A stretch of 64,000 nucleotides of DNA. It comes from Cyclobacteriaceae bacterium (GTDB lineage Bacteria > Bacteroidota > Bacteroidia > Cytophagales > Cyclobacteriaceae). A program made the translations under genes and the position numbers. Every line of letters starts with the position of its first letter. Positions within the stretch are counted from its first letter, which is position 1. This document shows, one piece after another, positions 35,578-43,780 of this stretch. Below the pieces are notes generated by a model. It searched no databases, was not told the origin of the DNA, and saw nothing but the letters and a program-made list of their open reading frames with translations. The stretch lies in NCBI GenBank assembly GCA_947458585.1, contig CANGYY010000007.1, forward strand, positions 1 to 64,000. The letters run 5' to 3'.

Positions 35578-36434
35578 GCTTCTGGGTCGGAAATTGCTAC
35601 TTGCTTAGACTCTCCTAGACCTTCGATTCCAAGGTGAACGCGGTCTCCTGGAACTAGGTACCTTGGTTCGGGAAGCCCCATCCCGACACCAGAAGGTGTA
35701 CCTGTAGAAATGACATCTCCAGGAAGGAGGGTCATGTAATTGCTGACATAGGAGACTAGCGTAGGAATATCAAAAATCAAATCAGCAGTATTGCTATTTT
35801 GAAGGAGTTCCCCATTGACCTTAAGCCAAATCGAGAGTCGATGTGGATTTGGAATATCCTCTTTGGTGACGAGGTATGGGCCTAGGGGAGCAAAGTGATC
35901 CGCACTCTTACCTTTGGTCCATTGTCCACCTTGTCGAAGTTGAAAGTCTCGCTCACTTACGTCGTTGTGGAGGCAATAGCCGGCTATGTAGTCGTAGGCA
36001 TTTTCTTTGCTGACATACTTTGCGCGTTTGCCAATGACCACGGCCAGTTCCACTTCCCAGTCGGTTTGGGTGGAATTTCGCGGAATGTAAATGGGATCAA
36101 AAGGACCACAGAGGGAGCTGCTGGCCTTCATAAAGAGGATAGGGGCCTCTGGAACAGGCATTTTGGCTTCCTCGGCATGCTTTCGGTAATTGAGTCCAAT
36201 GCACAGAATCTTGGAAGGTCTAGCAATGGGAGAGCCAAGACGGCTTCCCGAAGGGATTTCAGGTAAGCCGCTTTCCTGGGTTTTCAGCCATTGACTTAGT
36301 CGATCCAATCCTTGACTACCCAAAAATGCTTCATTCCAATCCTCACCGAAAGAGGAACAATCCAGGCGTTTGCCTGAAGTAGTTTCAATGCCGGGTAGTT
36401 CGTGGCCAGGTTCTCCAAATCGGATTAGTTTCAT
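35574..36434 (-). CDS. FAH-family hydrolase (probable 2,4-diketo-3-deoxy-L-fuconate hydrolase)
   Basis: A 286-residue fumarylacetoacetate hydrolase-family protein. The family core is visible from LCIGLNYRKHAEEAK at about 76 through WEVELAVVIGKRAKYV and HNDVSERDFQLRQGGQW to the C-terminal LPGDVISTGTPSGVG; Glu and Asp residues in these bind the metal. In the known bacterial route the enzyme splits 2,4-diketo-3-deoxy-L-fuconate to pyruvate and L-lactate. Other FAH proteins act on different beta-diketo acids, so the substrate rests on context. Confidence 0.87.
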   Translation of the reverse strand: MKLIRFGEPGHELPGIETTSGKRLDCSSFGEDWNEAFLGSQGLDRLSQWLKTQESGLPEIPSGSRLGSPIARPSKILCIGLNYRKHAEEAKMPVPEAPILFMKASSSLCGPFDPIYIPRNSTQTDWEVELAVVIGKRAKYVSKENAYDYIAGYCLHNDVSERDFQLRQGGQWTKGKSADHFAPLGPYLVTKEDIPNPHRLSIWLKVNGELLQNSNTADLIFDIPTLVSYVSNYMTLLPGDVISTGTPSGVGMGLPEPRYLVPGDRVHLGIEGLGESKQVAISDPEA

Positions 36435-36485
36435 GCGGATGTAAGGGTTAGCGTGTTTTTAAAAACCAGAATAGGGTGGAGGTAC

Positions 36486-37244
36486 TTACATTTTTATCCC
36501 TGAAAAACCTCCATCTACAGTGAAATTGGAGCCAGTAATGAACTTGCCGGCATCGGAAGAGATAAAATAGGCCATTTCAGCAATTTCTGCTGGAGTTCCC
36601 ATTCTGCCTATAGGCTGCGTGGCGGCCAGCTTCTCAAACATCTCTTGTTCTTTGCCCGGATAATTTTTGGCTAAAAAGCCATCCACAAAAGGAGTATGCA
36701 CCCTTCCTGGAGAGATGCAATTGCAACGAATTCCTTGGGATACATAATCTCGCGCGATACTCAAGGTCATGGAAAGGGTAGCTCCTTTGGTCATGCTGTA
36801 GGCGAAGCGGTCAGGGATTCCTATCGTGGCTGCTACGGAGCACATGTTGAGAATGGATCCACCCCCACCTTCGATCAACTTGGGGAGGGCGGCTTGGCTG
36901 CAGAGAAATAGGCCTTTGACATTCACTGCAAACAGTCGATCAAAATCTGCTGGGCTAGTACTCCCCAAGTTTCCAATATGGGCTATTCCTGCATTATTGA
37001 TCAATACATCCAGTTTGCCAGAAATGGACTGCACAGCTTGGATCACTTGTTGTTCATCTTGGATATCGGCATGCAAAAAGGTGACTTTTTTTCCCTTTTC
37101 TCTACCACTTTTTTCTACCCTGGTACCCTCTGTTTTATTGAAATCAATAAAGATAACTTGACTTCCTTCAGCAGCAAATTTTTCAACGATGGCAAGCCCA
37201 ATGCCGCTTGCTCCACCCGTGATGAGGATGGTTTTATTTTCCAT
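36486..37244 (-). CDS. SDR oxidoreductase, probable 2-keto-3-deoxy-L-fuconate dehydrogenase
   Basis: A 252-residue short-chain dehydrogenase. TGGASGIGLA is at 9-18, Asp34 favours NAD, NNAG is at 83-86 and the catalytic Ser136, Tyr149 and Lys153 are present. The C-terminal FTVDGGFSGIKM is usual for this branch. It would oxidise 2-keto-3-deoxy-L-fuconate to the 2,4-diketo acid that the downstream FAH enzyme cleaves. It lies 51 bases upstream of that gene. Confidence 0.86.
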   Translation of the reverse strand: MENKTILITGGASGIGLAIVEKFAAEGSQVIFIDFNKTEGTRVEKSGREKGKKVTFLHADIQDEQQVIQAVQSISGKLDVLINNAGIAHIGNLGSTSPADFDRLFAVNVKGLFLCSQAALPKLIEGGGGSILNMCSVAATIGIPDRFAYSMTKGATLSMTLSIARDYVSQGIRCNCISPGRVHTPFVDGFLAKNYPGKEQEMFEKLAATQPIGRMGTPAEIAEMAYFISSDAGKFITGSNFTVDGGFSGIKM

Positions 37245-37289
37245 TTTCGTTCGAATTAAGAATTCTGAATAGGGTCACTATTTGATGGT

Positions 37290-38363
37290 TCATAAGGCTA
37301 CTCCTTTTCCTGTTTTTACGGATTCATCGCAAGCAAAGGCTATTTTTAGACTATTCAACGCATCTTCCAAATGTTCGGTAAGGTCCACGTCATTACGAAT
37401 TGCCTGCAGGAAATAGAGTTGCTCTCGGTTGCATAACTCTTGGTGGTTGGGTTCATCCTTCAGGTCTATCCATTCGTCTTTTTTGGCGAAAAGTTGCTTT
37501 TCGTTCAAGTCTGCATGATGGACTAGAATGGATTCTGTCTTGGTGTGTGCATCGATTTGATCGGACTGTCCTGCAGCACCGGCAGTTTTGGCGACAATGG
37601 ATACCGCTCCTTTAGGACCCATGACATCTTTGATAAAGAAAGCCGTTTCACTGATCATTGGTCCCCATCCTGCCTCATACCATCCCACGGAACCATCCTC
37701 AAATCGAATTTGGAGTTGCCCATAGTTATAGTTGTCCTCCGCAACTTCCTCGCTAAGTCTTGCACCGATGGCAGAAACCCAAACCGGCTTGGATCGGGTC
37801 ATTTGGCACATCACATCAATGTAATGGACCCCGCAATCCACGATTGGACTAAGGGTCTTCATCAAATTTCGATGGACCTCCCACATGTAGCCTTGACTTT
37901 GCTGATTGAGGTTCATTCGCATCACCAGGGGCTTACCTAGTTTCTGCGCTTCTTCAATAAATCGCATCCAGGAGGGATGGTGTCTGAGAATGTAACCTAC
38001 AACTACCTTTTTATTGGTTTTCTTGGCCGTAGAGACAATTCCTGCTGCACCTGCTAGGCTAAATGCCAAGGGTTTTTCCAAGAATACATGGCAGCCAGCC
38101 TCCATGGCCTTGCAGGCAAATGCTTCGTGGGTATCTGGGTAGGTGGAAATGCACACCGCATCGGGTTGGCTCCTGGCCAAGGCGATTTCAAAATCTTCAA
38201 AAAGAGGATAGTCGCTGGCTAATTTTTCTTGCAGGCGTAACTTGGAATCCCCTCTAGAAACAAGTCCACATATCTCAAAATCGGGGAGGTGATGGTAGGC
38301 ACTGGCATGAGATGCTCCCATATTTCCACAGCCCACTACCAAAATCCGAATGGGCTTATTCAT
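37290..38363 (-). CDS. Gfo/Idh/MocA-family oxidoreductase
   Basis: A 357-residue NAD(P)-dependent oxidoreductase. The Rossmann motif is VVGCGNMG at 9-16 and the catalytic EKPLA motif follows at about 95. The C-terminal half is the usual alpha/beta domain. It would oxidise or reduce a sugar or sugar acid. It has no assigned step in the known fucose route, so it may feed another sugar in, or reflect a different substrate for the operon. Its start overlaps the cyclophilin gene by 8 bases. Confidence 0.88.
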   Translation of the reverse strand: MNKPIRILVVGCGNMGASHASAYHHLPDFEICGLVSRGDSKLRLQEKLASDYPLFEDFEIALARSQPDAVCISTYPDTHEAFACKAMEAGCHVFLEKPLAFSLAGAAGIVSTAKKTNKKVVVGYILRHHPSWMRFIEEAQKLGKPLVMRMNLNQQSQGYMWEVHRNLMKTLSPIVDCGVHYIDVMCQMTRSKPVWVSAIGARLSEEVAEDNYNYGQLQIRFEDGSVGWYEAGWGPMISETAFFIKDVMGPKGAVSIVAKTAGAAGQSDQIDAHTKTESILVHHADLNEKQLFAKKDEWIDLKDEPNHQELCNREQLYFLQAIRNDVDLTEHLEDALNSLKIAFACDESVKTGKGVAL

Positions 38364-38946
38364 GGGTATTTGGGGAAAATAGTGCTGTGAATTCTTTTTT
38401 ACTCAGGTATTTTATGCTGACTTGAAGGGAGATGGGTTCAAGTGGTTGGTCTTTTGGATCTCGCGCTACATTCACGATGCGGTCGACGATATCCATTCCT
38501 TTGATGATTCTTCCAAATACCGTGTAATCTCCATCTAGTCGAGGAATTCCTGCTGGATTCTGAACGATGTAAAATTGGCACCGGGCAGAAATTTTACCTG
38601 GATTATCGTCACGACCTGCTCCCAAAGCCCCATATACGTGCTTCAATTCAGGGTGAAATTCAGGTTCCAGGAGGTATTCTGGATCAGTAAAGCCAGCAGG
38701 CGTATCTGGGCATCCCCCTTGCGCTACAAAATTTGGAATGACCCGATTGAAAGTGAGCGAGTCCCAATAGCCCGCTTCAGCGAGTTCAATAAAGCTTATT
38801 TTATGCTTAGGAGTGCGATCATCCAACTCTATCCAAAGTTCTCCTAGCGGAGTTTGAATGTGTCCTACTGCTATTTTAGTTGTTTGAGCATGACTACCAG
38901 TCCAGATGAGAAGGGAGATGCAAAAGAGAAGTACTGTTTTTTTCAT
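38356..38946 (-). CDS. exported cyclophilin-type peptidyl-prolyl isomerase
   Basis: A 196-residue protein with signal peptide (to about residue 20) and a cyclophilin domain. FNRVIPNFVAQGG holds the catalytic Arg, then SARCQFYIV and DYTVFGRI match the family. It would catalyse proline isomerisation during folding of exported proteins. It is the first gene of the minus-strand run and overlaps the Gfo/Idh start by 8 bases, an odd partner for sugar catabolism genes. Confidence 0.92.
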   Translation of the reverse strand: MKKTVLLFCISLLIWTGSHAQTTKIAVGHIQTPLGELWIELDDRTPKHKISFIELAEAGYWDSLTFNRVIPNFVAQGGCPDTPAGFTDPEYLLEPEFHPELKHVYGALGAGRDDNPGKISARCQFYIVQNPAGIPRLDGDYTVFGRIIKGMDIVDRIVNVARDPKDQPLEPISLQVSIKYLSKKEFTALFSPNTHE

Positions 38947-39094
38947 TGCAGAAAAAGTTTACTTCCTAAACTACGGATTTCTCTGCTACATTTTATTTCC
39001 TTTTTGAGGAAAGCTTTTTTTTTCAATACCAAAGAAGGCAAAAAGTCAAGACAAACAGTCTATCTAGAACAAATCAAGTAGGGTTTTTCAAGAT

Positions 39095-40219
39095 TTAAAG
39101 TCCAAGTTGATTTACCACAGGATTGGCATACATGTGAAGGAAGTTTTCTACTTCCAAGGAATTGCTTGGATTGACTTTTTGGGAAAGGCGCTTCTCAAAA
39201 CTTTCTTTTTCTGCGGAGCTGTAGTGGTCTGTAAACTGGCTTTTCTTGTAAAGAAGATCGTAAGCGATGTAATTGCTAGGCCAAAGTTTGTATCCTTTCC
39301 AAATTTCTCGATCGATGAGTTCACCGAGTTTGCTCAACTTTTCGTTTTGAGTTAGCTCCTCTTTTTTGAGCTGCCGAATTTCATGATCCAATGGTTTGTT
39401 GACTTGGATATGAATTCGCTTTTTGGGTCCCATAATGCCACTCAACAGGGTGATGAAGTCTTCATTTTCCCCTTTCACATATTTTTCCTCCTTCGCTTTG
39501 GCTATCAATTCAGGGATTTTTAAGGAATCTGTCGGATCGTACTCGTACGAGATAGATACGGGTACTACCTGTATTTTTTCAAAAAATCCAAAAGGGTTGC
39601 TTCCTCTTTCTGACAGGGTAAGCATTTTTAGTACCCCTTTTTGGGTACAGTCGTTTCCGTCCTTAGTTCTTCCTTCCCGCTGTGCTGTCCACACGGATCT
39701 ATTTTCGCGCAAGAGCGATTTGTGAATGAATTGAGATACGAGTAGGGAACTTTCCAATAAAGCCCTACCGGTTACACCTCTTTTAATTGCGAAATTCCGG
39801 TTTAGTTTGGAAAGAATATGAATGAATGGCTTTTTGATCAAGTTGTCTCCAATGGCGGAAGTGGTCATCACCAAACCGTTTTCATACAAACATGCATTCA
39901 GTATCGAGGTATCGAGAATGATGTCCCGGTGGTTGGAAATAAACAAATAGGCCGTATTGGGTTCCAATTTTTCAAAACCTCCAAGTGTCAAGCCATCGGA
40001 ACTCATTTCCAAAACTTTCTTTACAGCGGGGTAGATGAAGTTGATTTGAAAATCACGTAGTGAGTGGGTGTGCTTCATCTGGTCTTTCCAGGAACGGTTC
40101 ACGTCCTCAGGAAAGGTAAACTGCATCATGGCGGCTAGCATGCTGTCATCCACAATCTCTCGAATAGCAGCATTTACTTCTGCATCGTAATAAGGGCGGA
40201 TGGGATCAAACTGGGACAT
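39095..40219 (-). CDS. phospholipid/glycerol acyltransferase-family protein
   Basis: A 374-residue acyltransferase. Block I is NHRDIILD (HxxxxD-type with His and Asp) at about 116-123 and block III is EGRTK near residue 182. The Gly, Arg and Lys there bind glycerol phosphate in known enzymes. It probably acylates lysophosphatidic acid or glycerol 3-phosphate in membrane lipid synthesis. It is longer than PlsC and may be a distinct Bacteroidota group. It stands alone, 148 bases before the cyclophilin gene. Confidence 0.82.
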   Translation of the reverse strand: MSQFDPIRPYYDAEVNAAIREIVDDSMLAAMMQFTFPEDVNRSWKDQMKHTHSLRDFQINFIYPAVKKVLEMSSDGLTLGGFEKLEPNTAYLFISNHRDIILDTSILNACLYENGLVMTTSAIGDNLIKKPFIHILSKLNRNFAIKRGVTGRALLESSLLVSQFIHKSLLRENRSVWTAQREGRTKDGNDCTQKGVLKMLTLSERGSNPFGFFEKIQVVPVSISYEYDPTDSLKIPELIAKAKEEKYVKGENEDFITLLSGIMGPKKRIHIQVNKPLDHEIRQLKKEELTQNEKLSKLGELIDREIWKGYKLWPSNYIAYDLLYKKSQFTDHYSSAEKESFEKRLSQKVNPSNSLEVENFLHMYANPVVNQLGL

Positions 40220-40294
40220 GAGCGTGTAAGCGAAAACTGGGAGGTAAATTTAAATGAATTTAGGAAGGTTCGAAAATTGATTCATCACTTGCGA

Positions 40295-41152
40295 TCAAGG
40301 AGTTCTTTGCAGGTATTTAGTTAAATAGAAAAATTGCACCGGCAAAGCCTCGGTCCAATAAGGCCAAGTATGGGCACCGGGTCTTTCAATGTATTCGTGA
40401 GCTACTTTCTTTTCCATCAAAAGCGAATGCATCTGTCGGTTGGTCTCGATCAAAAAGTCATCCACTCCACAATCGATAATCAAGAAAATTTTTTGGTTTT
40501 TAAGTTGATCTACTAGGCCTACAGCGGTGTAGGGATTGAACTGCGGTGCCGGGTAATTGATTGCTCCGAGCATTTCTATTTGCCCCTTTTTACGCAAGTT
40601 TCTAAAGTCTTCACCCACCTTCCATAGGTCCGTATCAATGTTCATTACACCACTCATACTTCCAGCTGCTACGAATAGCGCTGGGTGCTTCGCAGCCAGT
40701 GTAATGGCACCATGGCCTCCCATAGAAAGCCCAGTGATGGCTCTAGATTCTTTTTTTGTCAGGGTTCGGTACTGCTGATCGATAAAGGGGATCAATTCTT
40801 GAATCATGTAAGTTTCGTAGCGAACCGAATCTAGCAAGGGACTATCGTAATAGTAGCTCGCGGGGCCTACTCCCGGGGTGACGATGATGAGGTCATGCTC
40901 CTCTGCCATTTGGTTCACAATCCCTTTTTCAGTGACTTTTTGATGCCAATCTGAAAAGGCTCCTGAACCCCCATGGAGGAGGTAGACTACAGGGTAGCGG
41001 CTTTGACCTTTTTGGTAAGAAGAGGGGAAAGTGATAGCTGCTTTGAGGGACTTTTTCATGGACGGGCTGTAGACCGAAATGGTGTCCACCTTTGCTTGGG
41101 AGAAGGCAAGTATGGGTAAGAGTAGAAATAGAGCTAAAGCTAAGTTTTTCAT
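40295..41152 (-). CDS. exported esterase (putative esterase, EstA/esterase D-like)
   Basis: A 285-residue protein with signal peptide (to about residue 19, ending LAFSQA). The alpha/beta-hydrolase core has YLLHGGSGAFSDW at about 57-69, the nucleophile Ser143 in GLSMGGHG and the His in GAHTWPYW near the C-terminus; an Asp lies in DCGVDDF. This matches the esterase family of feruloyl and acetyl esterases and S-formylglutathione hydrolases. With a signal peptide, an extracellular carbohydrate or lipid ester is more likely. Confidence 0.87.
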   Translation of the reverse strand: MKNLALALFLLLPILAFSQAKVDTISVYSPSMKKSLKAAITFPSSYQKGQSRYPVVYLLHGGSGAFSDWHQKVTEKGIVNQMAEEHDLIIVTPGVGPASYYYDSPLLDSVRYETYMIQELIPFIDQQYRTLTKKESRAITGLSMGGHGAITLAAKHPALFVAAGSMSGVMNIDTDLWKVGEDFRNLRKKGQIEMLGAINYPAPQFNPYTAVGLVDQLKNQKIFLIIDCGVDDFLIETNRQMHSLLMEKKVAHEYIERPGAHTWPYWTEALPVQFFYLTKYLQRTP

Positions 41153-41407
41153 TGGTTGTCGCTTGCTTAGGTTATTTTAAAATACGATTCAAGGATGAGC
41201 AGGATTAATGGTGTTCTCGTCGGGCTTTTTGGTTGAGATATGCATTCAAAAATAAGCATTTTTTTAAGCTGTAACTTAATAAGATTAGCCCACTTGGCTG
41301 CAAAGAATAGAAATGTATTGGTTGTAATTGAAGGAAATTAAAAGAATTAGTTTCCAACTCCTATACCTAATTCCTATCTTACCTAAAATCAACATTAGGC
41401 GAATCGA

Positions 41408-42493
41408 ATGAAATCAGTTCAACAAGCAGCCTACCTACTTTTAGTCTTAGTTTTAGGTGCCATAGTGGCCAAAGAAGGATCCTTTATTTTTGTACCGCTG
41501 GTGTGGGGGATTTTTTTTGCTTTTGCCCTGTATCCTATATCCTCCTGGTTTGAACGGAAAAGATTTCCGAGAGGGCTTGCCGTATTCCTAAGTATCCTTG
41601 GAGTCTCTATCCTTGCCTTAGGCATTTTTTACCTCTTACTGAACCAGGTGTTTGGGTTGATTCGAGAAATCCCAGAAATAGAAGCCAATATTTCGGGGAA
41701 AATAGCACGCTATTCTAAGGAACTCAACCTCTTGTTTGGTGAAGAGTGGATCAGTTCGAATTCCGTACCTGGTTTGGATTCATTAGTCAGTTCAGTTGAC
41801 TTCAATAAAACCCTTTTTGCTACGGGAAAGTCCCTTACTTTGATTGGGATTGTGCCTTTGTACACCTTTTTATTACTGTATTACAAGGATTTTTTCGCCG
41901 AGTTTCTAGTGAGGTACTCCTCCAAAAATCAGCAAAACATTCTTCATTGGGTCAACGATTCAGGGCAAGTTATCCAGGATTATTTGGTTGGGATGATTCG
42001 GGTCACAGGAATCGTTGCCTTCTTATCTGGGCTGTTTTTTTATTCAATTGGTGTTGAATTCTATATTTTGTTTGCGGTCTTTATTGCCCTCATGAATTTG
42101 ATTCCCTTTGTAGGGGTTTTTCTTTCTTCTTTGTTTGCAATTCTCTACGTTTTTTTGACCACGGATTCCCTGATGTACCCTTTGCTCACTTTCGTGTGCT
42201 TGTGGGGAATTCAACTCTTGGAAAACAACCTAATTACGCCGATGGTGGTAGGGTCAAAAGTGAAAGTAAATGCGCTTGCTGTCATCATCTCCATCCTGAT
42301 TGGAGGCTGGCTTTGGGGAATTTCCGGAATGGTTTTGTTTATTCCCTTGGTAGGCATATTGAAAATCACACTTGAAAAAAGTGCAAGCCTGCAGGCTTTT
42401 GGTTTTTTATTAAGCGACGACGTACAAGTCAATGAAGATTCAGAAAACTTTTGGAAAATCTTGAGGAAGAAATTTTCTAGAGAAAAAAAGTAA
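41408..42493 (+). CDS. AI-2E family transporter (YdiK/PerM-like permease)
   Basis: A 361-residue membrane protein with the family pattern: two to three N-terminal membrane helices, a soluble middle stretch (about 85-140) and four to five C-terminal helices including the conserved LMNLIPFVGVFL and ENNLITPMVVGSKVKVNALAVI stretches. Substrates differ among homologues (Na+/H+ exchange in some, AI-2 export claimed for TqsA). It is monocistronic and converges on the tRNA-like gene. Confidence 0.88.
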   Translation: MKSVQQAAYLLLVLVLGAIVAKEGSFIFVPLVWGIFFAFALYPISSWFERKRFPRGLAVFLSILGVSILALGIFYLLLNQVFGLIREIPEIEANISGKIARYSKELNLLFGEEWISSNSVPGLDSLVSSVDFNKTLFATGKSLTLIGIVPLYTFLLLYYKDFFAEFLVRYSSKNQQNILHWVNDSGQVIQDYLVGMIRVTGIVAFLSGLFFYSIGVEFYILFAVFIALMNLIPFVGVFLSSLFAILYVFLTTDSLMYPLLTFVCLWGIQLLENNLITPMVVGSKVKVNALAVIISILIGGWLWGISGMVLFIPLVGILKITLEKSASLQAFGFLLSDDVQVNEDSENFWKILRKKFSREKK

Positions 42494-42502
42494 AAAAATA
42501 AG

Positions 42503-42600
42503 TCGGGGTGGCAGGATTCGAACCTACGGACTTCCCGCAATTCTGCGGTGCCTGCCCCGAAGGATTTCGGGGACGCGATACCGGACTACGCTACACCCCA
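42503..42600 (-). pseudogene. tRNA-Pro-like gene with anticodon region replaced by two hairpins
   Basis: On the minus strand both ends match the neighbouring tRNA-Pro: acceptor arm (with U1-G72), almost the whole D-arm (one difference, T for C) and the T-arm GTAGGTTCGAATCCTGC plus CACCCCG and discriminator A. Between D-arm and T-arm there are 46 bases instead of 22. They contain a 7-bp hairpin (42555-42561 with 42566-42572, loop GGAT on the plus strand) and a 5-bp hairpin (42535-42539 with 42544-42548). I find no 7-base loop with U33 and a Pro anticodon. Total length is 98. It is probably a broken tRNA, or an unusual class II-like tRNA. Confidence 0.65.
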
Positions 42601-42609
42601 GAAACAAAA

Positions 42610-42636
42610 AAAGCCAACAAGTAATCTGTTGGCTTT
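42610..42636 (-). terminator. terminator of the intact tRNA-Pro gene
   Basis: A perfect 10-bp stem (AAAGCCAACA at 42610-42619, TGTTGGCTTT at 42627-42636) with a 7-base loop. On the minus strand it is followed by a T-rich tract. It lies between the intact tRNA-Pro and the tRNA-like gene, so the latter is downstream of a terminator and may be poorly transcribed. Confidence 0.8.
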
Positions 42637-42659
42637 CGTTGTTTTTGATCTTAAATAAG

Positions 42660-42733
42660 TCGGGGTGGCAGGATTCGAACCTACGACCTCCACATCCCAA
42701 ATGTGGCGCGATACCGGGCTACGCTACACCCCG
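42660..42733 (-). tRNA. tRNA-Pro (anticodon UGG)
   Basis: The minus strand folds as a normal 74-base tRNA without encoded CCA: acceptor CGGGGTG with CACCCCG and discriminator A, a D-arm GCGTAGCCCGGTATCGC, anticodon stem CCACA/TGTGG with loop TTTGGGA (anticodon TGG), variable AGGTC and T-arm GTAGGTTCGAATCCTGC. It decodes CCA and, with wobble, other CCN codons. It has promoter-like motifs upstream and a terminator downstream. Confidence 0.96.
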
Positions 42734-42768
42734 AACTTGAACTAAAGAACTTTTTCCTCAGCGAGGTG

Positions 42769-42786
42769 CAAACATAGCCAAAAATA
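42769..42786 (-). promoter_or_regulatory. promoter region of tRNA-Pro with repeated TAnnTTTG motifs
   Basis: On the minus strand TATGTTTG (42776-42769) and TATTTTTG (42786-42779) both match the -7 consensus exactly. A TTTG at 42813-42810 stands 23 bases upstream of the second. A further TATTTTTG is at 42824-42817. The first would give a leader of about 30 bases before the tRNA. Confidence 0.45.
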
Positions 42787-42891
42787 CCTTCTGAACTACT
42801 CCTGTTGTCCAAAAAACAAAAATAGTATCCTAACTTACACGCTTACTGCCTGTAAACTAGCCTCTTATAATTTATTCCCTGAGCTGTCTGT

Positions 42892-43149
42892 TTAGCCAAA
42901 TACAAGGGTAGCAATGAAAGTAAAAACGAGGGTAAAAATTAGAAGTAGAACTATCCAGGATTGCAAAAGAGCTGATTTAGCTCGTTTATTTCTATGATTA
43001 ATAGAATTCTGTAAATCAATTATATCTACTCCTTCAGTAGTTCTTTTAATCGAAGGATAAGAGAACGCTTTTTGTCGAGAATTTTTTAAATTCAAATTGT
43101 CTTGAAACGACTGCGTACCCTCTCTGCTAAATCCTATTTCTCCTGTCAT
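42892..43149 (-). CDS. small single-pass membrane protein of unknown function
   Basis: An 85-residue protein: a polar, basic N-terminal 60 residues followed by one strong C-terminal membrane segment (IVLLLIFTLVFTFIATLVFG). No signal peptide, so a tail-anchored topology with the N-terminus in the cytoplasm is likely. I recognise no family. Local A+T content is higher than in most neighbours. It is divergent from the GNAT gene with 32 bases between the starts. Being a real gene is supported by the clean membrane helix, but not proven. Confidence 0.55.
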   Translation of the reverse strand: MTGEIGFSREGTQSFQDNLNLKNSRQKAFSYPSIKRTTEGVDIIDLQNSINHRNKRAKSALLQSWIVLLLIFTLVFTFIATLVFG

Positions 43150-43181
43150 GTTGTGTCTAAAAATTGATTAAAAAAAATCAA

Positions 43182-43595
43182 ATGAAAAATTTAGTGTTCC
43201 AATTAGAATACGGGATTTCACTAAAAGAGTTTCAATTCATCCTAGAAGATTCTGGCTTGTCTGCGAGACGGTCTATGGAAGACCCTCAACTTCTAGAGCG
43301 TATGATTAAAGGAGCCAATTTACTCATTACTGCAAGATCGGAGGGTCAATTGGTGGGCTTGCTCCGTGGCTTATCTGATTTCTGCTACCGCAGTTTTATC
43401 GCTGACTTGGCTGTGTCTCGTTCGTTTCAACGCAAAGGCATTGGCCGTCAGTTGATCCAAACGGCACGAAATCAAGCTCCTGAAGCACGACTCTTTCTTT
43501 TTTCAGCAGAAGATGCAGCCCCCTTTTATGAAAAATTGGGTTTTCATTTACACGAACGATGCTATCAGTTGAAGGCCGGAGAAGAACTTCTCTAG
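43182..43595 (+). CDS. GNAT-family N-acetyltransferase
   Basis: A 137-residue acetyltransferase from the ATG at 43182 (the frame also opens at a TTG 18 bases earlier). The acetyl-CoA-binding motif A is DLAVSRSFQRKGIGRQLIQTA at about 80-100, with the RKGIGR pyrophosphate loop, and FYEKLGFH is the usual C-terminal motif B. The acceptor is unknown. Confidence 0.9.
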   Translation: MKNLVFQLEYGISLKEFQFILEDSGLSARRSMEDPQLLERMIKGANLLITARSEGQLVGLLRGLSDFCYRSFIADLAVSRSFQRKGIGRQLIQTARNQAPEARLFLFSAEDAAPFYEKLGFHLHERCYQLKAGEELL

Positions 43596-43780
43596 CAATT
43601 CCCTTAACTTGCTTATGGGCCGCCTAGACCAAGACCTCAAAGCGATGAAGGAAGGCAAAATTTTCATGCAATAAATTCCGCTTTAGCCAATTGGGATAGT
43701 TTTCTTTTCTTTAAAGAAGTTTAGATTAGATAGTTCAAGATAAAATCCAATACATTTCACCAAATACTAGTTACAAACAC

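Noticed and set aside
38990-39030. Hairpin with T-run near TTTGAGGAAAGC
   Set aside because: The stem is only about five pairs and its T-run is on the plus strand, where no gene ends; not a convincing terminator.
41247-41254. TATTTTTG on the minus strand upstream of the exported esterase
   Set aside because: It matches the -7 consensus, but no TTG stands at 19-23 bases upstream, and in an A+T-rich gap such a match is expected by chance.
43615-43674. 19-codon ORF after the GNAT gene (ATG to TAA)
   Set aside because: It has no clear ribosome-binding site and is too short to judge; it may be a remnant, but nothing supports it.
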